Source of the DNA: Datisca glomerata
Lineage: Eukaryota; Streptophyta; Magnoliopsida; Cucurbitales; Datiscaceae
Direction of reading: 5' to 3'
Assembly (NCBI GenBank): GCA_003255025.1
Contig: QANY01004770.1
Coordinates: 605,790 to 669,789, forward strand
Length of the DNA: 64,000 bases
Shown: piece after piece, positions 57,929 to 64,000 of the stretch
How the letters are laid out: the number at the start of each line of letters is the position of its first letter
Position numbering within the stretch: position 1 is the first letter of the stretch
The notes under the pieces: model-generated
Database searches by the model: none
What the model was told of the DNA's origin: nothing
Seen by the model: the letters and a program-made list of their open reading frames with translations, nothing else
Program-made: the position numbers and the translations under genes

Positions 57929-58380
57929 CTAAATAAAGTGTCTGTATATTTAAGCAAATTACATTAGGTGTAAGAAGAATTATCCCAACCAAAAGTAAGA
58001 TGCTTAATCTTGTTCTTTTTTCTGTCTCACCTTCAATTAATTTATCTTGTCAAAGCATGAAAATTGAATGCAACGTTTTGTATGAATGTATGGGTAGAAA
58101 ATAATGGAATCAAGTTTACTTACTTGATTATGCAGCGGAATGGATCGAAATGACGAATTACACGCTGGATATTGTAGGAAATCACGAAAATGAACTCCCC
58201 ACTTATTCCAACCCAAGAGCCTTTGATTTTGTATGCGAAAACTTGATTTAAAAGTTGGAGGAATGATTTTATCTCTAGTTTTTCAATAGGTCTGTTTTTT
58301 CTTGTGAAAATTTCAAGTGAAGTTCATCCCCTCTAGTTTTTCATGTGAAAAATTACCAATCACTCCTTTTCAAAGCTGGA
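57929..58380. other. Junction region at the truncated end of copia 2
   Basis: No gene. The sequence ACTTGATTATGCAGCGGAATGG (about 58120-58141) is of a kind seen near LTR edges, so part of this stretch may be a 3' LTR joined by an internal deletion. That is not demonstrated. Confidence 0.3.
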
Positions 58381-58789
58381 TCGGGTCGACCCATCATGGG
58401 TGCCCGGATCCAAATTAATTTTCCAATCTTAGCTACTAAACGTGCCTTATATCTTTCTAAAGATCCATCTTCCTTGCGTTTAATTTTGAGAATCCATTTG
58501 TTCCCAATAGCTTTACACCCTAGTGGAAGATCTACTAAGTCTCAGACATGATTTGTTCTCATTGACTCTATTTCTTCTTCCATTGTCTTTAACCAATGAT
58601 CTTTTACAGTTGATGAAAGAGCCTCTCATACAGTTCTTGGCTCATTTTCATCATGATAAAAGCCTCTCCCTCGATCTTAAAACGTCGACGAGGAATGCTT
58701 TTACGAGTACTTCTCCATATATAATCTTCTTGCAGATTTGTATCATCGGTCTTAATGTTACTCCCACTTGGATCAAGGAGATGAGACAT
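58381..58789 (-). pseudogene. copia 2 RT, N-terminal fragment only
   Basis: After a linker (KSIPRRRFKIEGEAFIMMK), the fragment reads DLVDLPLGCKAIGNKWILKI and KRKEDGSLERYKARLVAK, the start of a copia RT. The match stops there, before any catalytic motif. A stop lies near 58545. The element is therefore truncated or internally deleted at about 58430. Confidence 0.8.
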
Positions 58790-58792
58790 ATT

Positions 58793-59725
58793 CTAATTCA
58801 TTTCAGATGTCTGATCAGTAGTAATATTAGTGTTAGGATCTTCTATCTCATATAGACTTAGATCTTGACTAGCTTCTTTTTTGCTAGGAAATTCATTCTC
58901 TAAAAATGTGGCATCTCTTGATTCAAATTCAGTAAAATTTCTATCAATTTGTTCACCAATGAACACGTATCTTTTGGAGTGTTCAACATATCTTATAAAA
59001 ATTGGCTTCTTACCTCTCGGTCTAAGTTTATCATGCTCATGAGAAGAATTGTGAACATAAGTTGCAGAACCCCATGGTCGCAGATTACTTAAGTCGGATT
59101 TCCTACCCGTCCAAAGTTCATATGGGGTGGAAGTTACTAATTTGGAAGGTATACAGTTAAATAGATATGTAGCAATAAGCAACACATCTCCCCAATATGA
59201 AATGGGTAAGCTCGTTTATGCTATCATAGACATACCAATTTGTTGTGGAGTTACAGGAATAGTTAGTTGTCTAGATACATCATTTTTATCACATAATTCT
59301 TTGAATTGATCAGAAAGTTATTCATGGCCTTGGTTTGTTCTTAATGCTTTTATTCTTTTGTCTATTTGATTCTCCACCAAATCCATTAATCGTTTAAAGG
59401 AGTCCAATGCTTCAGATTTATGGAAGATTAAATAGACATAATCAAAATGCGTGAAATCATCAATAAAAGTGATGAAATATAAAGCGTCACATCTCGTCTT
59501 CACATTCATACAACCAAAAATATCATAATGAATTAATTGCAATAGATAATCAGCTCTTTTTGCCTTTCCAAATAGTTTTCTAGTTATTTTTCTGGCAAGA
59601 AAATGCTCGCATATAGGCAACTCTATCTTTACAAGTGAGCCTAATAGGCCTTCTTTAGCAAGTCTATTCATTACATCTTGCCCTATATGACCTAATCTAG
59701 TATGCCATATATTAGCATCAATCAC
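58793..59725 (-). pseudogene. copia 2 integrase
   Basis: The pre-integrase region WHTRLGHIGQDVMNRLAKEG is followed by the core FITFIDDFTHFDYVYL with the first Asp. At KALRTNQGHE the second catalytic Asp position carries Asn (codon 59333-59335), and a stop follows. The C-terminal region resumes at 59185 with LLIATYLFNCIPSKLVTSTP and YELWTGRKSDLSNLRPWGSA. The segment with the catalytic Glu (59200-59315) is in another frame and damaged. Confidence 0.85.
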
Positions 59726-60084
59726 ACTAGATGAAATTATTAAAGAAAAATAATAGTCATTACTTGCATTGTTACGTTTAGTATCTAGAACAATAAAACC
59801 ATTCGAAAAATAACCAGATCCATAGTACTTATTATCTAAATAGAAGCTTGCACCACGTGAATGAAAATTGATATTGAAACCTAAACCTAGGGAACAGTTA
59901 GAGAGACTAAGTTTCGCCTAACCTCATGAGCATAAAAGGACATCATGCAAGAATAACGTCTGATCACCACGCAACTCAAGCTTGCTAGTTCCAATTCCTT
60001 TAACTTCTACTATTGAAATATTTCCTACATAGATCCATCTTGCTCCCACTGGGACTCGACGGTACTCTATAAATGCTCCCCTCT

Positions 60085-60140
60085 ATCTAGCTACACGGTT
60101 GGTTGCTTCTGAATCTACAGTCCACACAGGATAAGATTCA
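60085..60140 (-). pseudogene. copia 2 protease remnant with mutated active site
   Basis: Reads YPVWTVDSEATNRVAR and then a stop. The canonical motif D-S-G is here D-S-E: the Gly codon has become GAA (60107-60109). The rest of the protease down to about 59730 is not continuous. Confidence 0.7.
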
Positions 60141-60155
60141 GTAAGTAACATACTG

Positions 60156-61051
60156 CTAGAAACATAACAATGGTGAGAAAAGTACCTTGTTTTTCTTGGG
60201 TTCACTAGGAGACGCAGTGTATTCACGCGCAAAGTGACCCAAAATGCCACAATTATAGCATTTCATCTCACTCTTGTTCTTCCTTTTACCGTCACGTTTG
60301 CCTCTTATATGACGGTTGGTCTCAGATTTCTTGCATTTGTATTGTGGGTTTGTACCTTTTCTTTTCTTTCCTTTATTGAAACATTTGGAATTTCCCTTTC
60401 TCTTAAAACCTCTCTTTTGGGAACTTGTTTCAACAACATAAGCTTGAGTAGAAGTTTTAGCAGCTTCTAAGCGCTTAGCTTTTAATTTCATATGACGTGT
60501 AATATTATTAAAAGTTTTTATATTTGCATTATATGCCATGTTGACCTTCATGTGTTCCCAATTTTGAGGGAGGGAACAAATGACAGCTTGAACTTGTTGT
60601 TCGTCCGTGCCCAACACACTTTAACTCTCTTATCATGTTTGACATCTCTCTCAGATGTTGTTTCATTATGTTGTTCTGATGCTTCACAAAAGTGTCAAAT
60701 TTGATCGTGAGCTGTCTTAGTCTAGTTGTTGAAGTCAAACCAAATTTCTCTTTTAGAGCATCCCACATATCCTTGGCAACTTCAAACTTCTCAAACTCAC
60801 ACATAAGATCATCTTGCATGAAGCTCAACACGTAATGCGAGTTATGCTATTCTTTCATTTCTATAAACGATAAACCCTTGATCTCTTCTATGTTAAGCGG
60901 AAGTATCATTTTTAGGTTTAGTCATAATATGTTCAAGGGCTTCCAGAACTTTTTTTTCTTCGAGAATATATTGAACTTTTCGATGCCAAATATCAAAATT
61001 ATCACCGTTCAGTTTCTCACCCTTGTTCAGTTCACCTATAATATTTTTGGA
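60156..61051 (-). pseudogene. copia 2 gag
   Basis: It starts near MAFASKNIIGELNKGEKLNG (about 61063-61050) and continues NFDIWHRKVQYILEEK. A second piece contains AKDMWDALKEKFGLTSTTRL, and a third VICSLPQNWEHMKVNMAYN and a Lys/Arg-rich region. The zinc knuckle is CYNCGILGHFAREY: the final Cys has become Tyr. Frame breaks lie near 60895-60830 and at 60620. Confidence 0.85.
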
Positions 61052-61090
61052 TGCGAAAGCCATATCAACTACAACATATAAACACAACAA

Positions 61091-62619
61091 TGTATATAAA
61101 TACTAGCACTTCAAAAGAAGACCACATTCATATCTTAAAGTTATGGAAAACTTAACTAAGTCAATGATGATGTGAGATTAAGTATATGATCGAAAGTTCG
61201 CTGTGCTTACAATCATTTCCCATACAAAACATCAAATCACCATTACTTAGTTATATGCCCAAAATATAGCACACATGAGAATAAACCAATCTCATTTATC
61301 ATAACTCTCACTTAGTTAATATCATAACATAAAGAGTATACACATAAAAGACTACATTAAACATAGCAACTTACTAAGTTAGAAAATGATGCTAAAAACA
61401 ATCATCGTATGTACAAAAGAAATGAGACATCACAATGTGTTTAACACTTAAACGTGAGACTCCATTTAGTGTATGTCCATTCTTGTCTACGCCAAGGCCC
61501 AACCTCGCACTCTAAAGATTTATCAATCGCAATAATGTAGGTGATCAGTGAATCCCATACTGTTCTTCTCTTGATATGAGATCTTCTGCAATACTCTCAT
61601 ATTCATTAGAGGGATACTTTTTCATGATCTCTTCTTTAATTATATGCATTCCACGAGTCTGACAAGGAATTGAGAAGAATTTTTCATATATTTATCTCAA
61701 CTTTAATACCCTTTTTTCGCACTTCATTGTAGATTTTACTCAAATGTACTACATGTTCAACCATGTTGTGATATAAATTCATTTTGTACTCACAAAACTC
61801 ATAATACAAAGTATACGATTCATTATATACTCACAAAGCACATAAATAATTATATCATTTAAAAAACTTGTACGATCAATTCTTAAATTTAAATGTTATA
61901 GACCATAAGTTAAAAAGATTTTCAGTCATGCTAAATAATTCGAAAACACAAAAAACAACCAAAAAACAATTGCTCGCGTTTAAATCAATTTCAATATAAA
62001 GTTTCTGGAACTTAAGCCAACTCTATAAATTCCACCATGCACACTCTTGAGAAATCTCAATCAATGCGAATTAGTCGCTTACACTGATTCACAAAAGAAA
62101 ACACTGATTCACAAAAGAAAACACCGATTGACAGATTGAGATTATGCAACTGCTTACAAAACACTTTAAAGATTGATAATTTATGAAAGGAAAAAATGAA
62201 GCCGTGGACTTCTCAACTAACCGAAAAAATGCTCGTTCAAGAAAATTGTGATAAATTGAAAATGGATTAAACAGACAACACGAAAAGTGAAATGCATTCA
62301 TGTCCAAGAAAAGCACTTCTTCACATGTTATTTGGTTTTTTCTTGGTAATTGTCTGAGACACAATTTGAAATTTGTAGCCTCTCTTTGAACTTTCTTAAA
62401 TGTTTTGAAGGATAAGATCTCATTTCAAAAGAGAATTTTGAAATTTCAATTTCAATTCAAGATAGAGATAATGTTATCATATCTTATCATTAAACCAAGA
62501 AGAGTCTACGTGGATGGAGACTCTACGTTTATAAACGGAGATGAGGTGGAAAGAAAAGAGGACCTCAATCAATCAAACTATCAATCAATTTTTCTAAAAT
62601 GCATCCTTAATTTTTTTTT
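61091..62619. other. AT-rich sequence upstream of copia 2, with a possible gag fragment
   Basis: No intact gene. On the minus strand about 61790-61570 reads VEHVVHLSKIYNEVRKKGIK, then KILLNSLSDSWNAYN, which resembles UBN2-type copia gag from a third element, with several stops. A 16-bp near-repeat (ACACTGATTCACAAAA) sits at 62085-62125. Part of this stretch could be the leader or LTR of copia 2. Confidence 0.35.
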
Positions 62620-64000
62620 ACTCTCTAGTTCTTTTTTCAATAAATTTTCATTATTTTTTCTTAGTTTATTTTTTAGTTTCAAGTCTCTTTATTTTTCGTT
62701 ATCATTCAATAAATTTAGATTTAATTCCTAGCCTTATCATTTTATTTGTCGAATATTTCAATAAAAGTTGTCGATTTTCTTTTCTCATTTGCTTCATTAC
62801 CACTATTTGATCATCCAAATTCTTAGTCTTAATAGTAGTCTAGAACCCTAGATGAGATTTGTTCCCTACTCCCCAATATCATTTTCTTAATTAGAAGTCG
62901 GATTTCAGTAATTCATAATTTCTGTTTAAATTCAATTACTTGACTGAATTTTGGCACGCCTGCGCATTTTTCAATAGGGACACAAATTTGGTTCAGATCA
63001 TCATTCGCAGTCTGGTGATTTTTGCTCTCTAATTCTTTTTCTATAAATTTTCATTATTTTTTCTTAGTTTATTTTTTAGTTTCAAGTCTCTTTATTTTTC
63101 GTTATCATTCAATAAATTTAGATTTAATTCCTAGCCTCATCATTTTATTTGTCGAATATTTCAATAAAATTTATCGATTTTCTTTTCTCATTTGCTTCAT
63201 TACCACTATTTGATCATCCAAATTCTTAGTCTTAGTAGTAGTCTAGAACCCTAGATGAGATTTGTTCCCTACTCCTCAATATCATTTTCTTGATTAGAAG
63301 TCAGATTTCAGTAATTCGTGATTTCTGTTTAAATTCAATTACTTGACTGAATTTTGGCACGCCTGTGCATTTTTTCAATAGGGACACAAATTTGGCTCAG
63401 ACCATCATTCGCAGTCTGGTGATTTTTGCTCTCTAGTTCTTTTTTCATTATTTTTTCTTAGTTTATTTTTTAGTTTCAAGTCTCTTTATTTTTCGTTATC
63501 ATTCAATAAATTTAGATTTAATTCCTAGCCTTATCATTTTATTTGTCGAATATTTCAATAAAAGTTATCGATTTTCTTTTCTCATTTGCTTCATTACCAC
63601 TATTTGATCATCCAAATTCTTAGTCTTAGTAGTAGTCTAGAACCCTAGATGAGATTTGTTCCCTACTCCTCAATATCATTTTCTTGATTAGAAGTCAGAT
63701 TTCAGTAATTCATAATTTCTCTTTAAATTCAATTACTTGACCGAATTTTGGCACGCCTGTGCATTTTTTCAATAGGGACACAAATTTGGCTCAGACCATC
63801 ATTCGTAGTTTGGTGATTTTTGCTCTCTAGTTATTTTTTCAATAAATTTTCATTATTTTTTCTTAGTTTATTTTTTAGTTTCAAGTCTCTTTATTTTTCG
63901 TTATCATTCAATAAATTTAGATTTAATTCCTAGCCTTATCATTTTATTTGTCGAATATTTCAATAAAAGTTATCGATTTTCTTTTCTCATTTACTTCATT
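62620..64000. repeat. 404-bp tandem satellite-like array, running off the window end
   Basis: The landmark CTCTCTAGTTC follows directly at 62620, 63024, 63428 and 63822, giving spacings of 404, 404 and 394. The third unit lacks about 10 bp near its start (AATAAATTTT). Units differ at only a few positions, for example AGTTGTCG/AATTTATCG/AGTTATCG, so the array is young. Each unit contains GGCACGCCTGTGCATTTT and AGAACCCTAGATGAGATTTG. The short repeat ORFs are not genes. At least 3.4 copies are in view. Confidence 0.95.

Larger units (their letters stand above)
58381..61060 (-). mobile_element. Ty1/copia retrotransposon 2, truncated and inactive
   Basis: On the minus strand, gag, a protease remnant, integrase and the first part of RT can be read in copia order, with frame breaks throughout. 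RT homology ends at about 58430, after ERYKARLVAK; the catalytic YVDD part and RNase H are absent. No LTR pair was identified. The lineage differs from copia 1: the gag and knuckle sequences are unlike. Confidence 0.85.

Overview
This window looks like a gene-poor, transposon-rich stretch of a flowering-plant (probably eudicot) nuclear genome. It is AT-rich. It carries degenerate Ty1/copia and Ty3/gypsy retrotransposons with plant-type gag-pol order, hAT transposase remains, terminal-inverted-repeat elements, many minisatellites and long non-coding stretches. Only one intact, conventional host gene is visible: a single-exon J-domain protein with a Cys zinc-binding motif and a C-terminal AT-hook at 17754-18761 on the minus strand. 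Two runs of N (12333 and 17564-17569) mark unresolved sequence.

Layout: 0-1.9 kb is anonymous AT-rich sequence. 1.9-5.4 kb is a field of successive short tandem repeats with a roughly 580-bp higher-order duplication. 5.6-6.8 kb holds GGTCGGTTCGGT-type repeats. 8.0-13.6 kb is an old LTR-like element (family X, second copy at 32.7-35.1 kb), split by a 2.9-kb solo LTR that has TG/CA ends and a 5-bp target duplication. 14.6-16.5 kb holds another GGTTCGGT patch and a head-to-tail pair of AT-rich Helitron-like units. 17.7-18.8 kb is the host gene. 19.7-21.3 and 29.4-30.8 kb are two decayed hAT transposase copies. 22.1-28.5 kb is a complete but dead copia element with both LTRs and a GAACT target duplication.

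30.84-31.91 kb is an LTR of the same family as the LTR at 50.94-51.97 kb, in opposite orientation. 36.5-38.6 kb is LTR-like sequence next to a tRNA-type primer site. 38.7-43.0 kb contains what looks like a decayed multi-exon gene on the plus strand, mixed with four tandem-repeat arrays. 44.6-52.0 kb is a Tat/Ogre-like gypsy element on the minus strand (5' LTR, gag, protease, RT, RNase H, integrase); no 3' LTR was found. The plus-strand gene lies just beyond the pol end, antisense to the element, which is where extra antisense ORFs are known in this lineage.

52.3-57.9 kb carries three candidate long-inverted-repeat DNA elements in a row, one enclosing an exon-like ORF. 58.4-61.1 kb is a second copia element, truncated in RT and with lost catalytic residues. 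The window ends in a 404-bp tandem satellite (62.6-64.0 kb) that continues past the edge. No RNA gene, CRISPR array, or other bacterial or organellar feature was seen. All similarity statements are by eye; no search was run.
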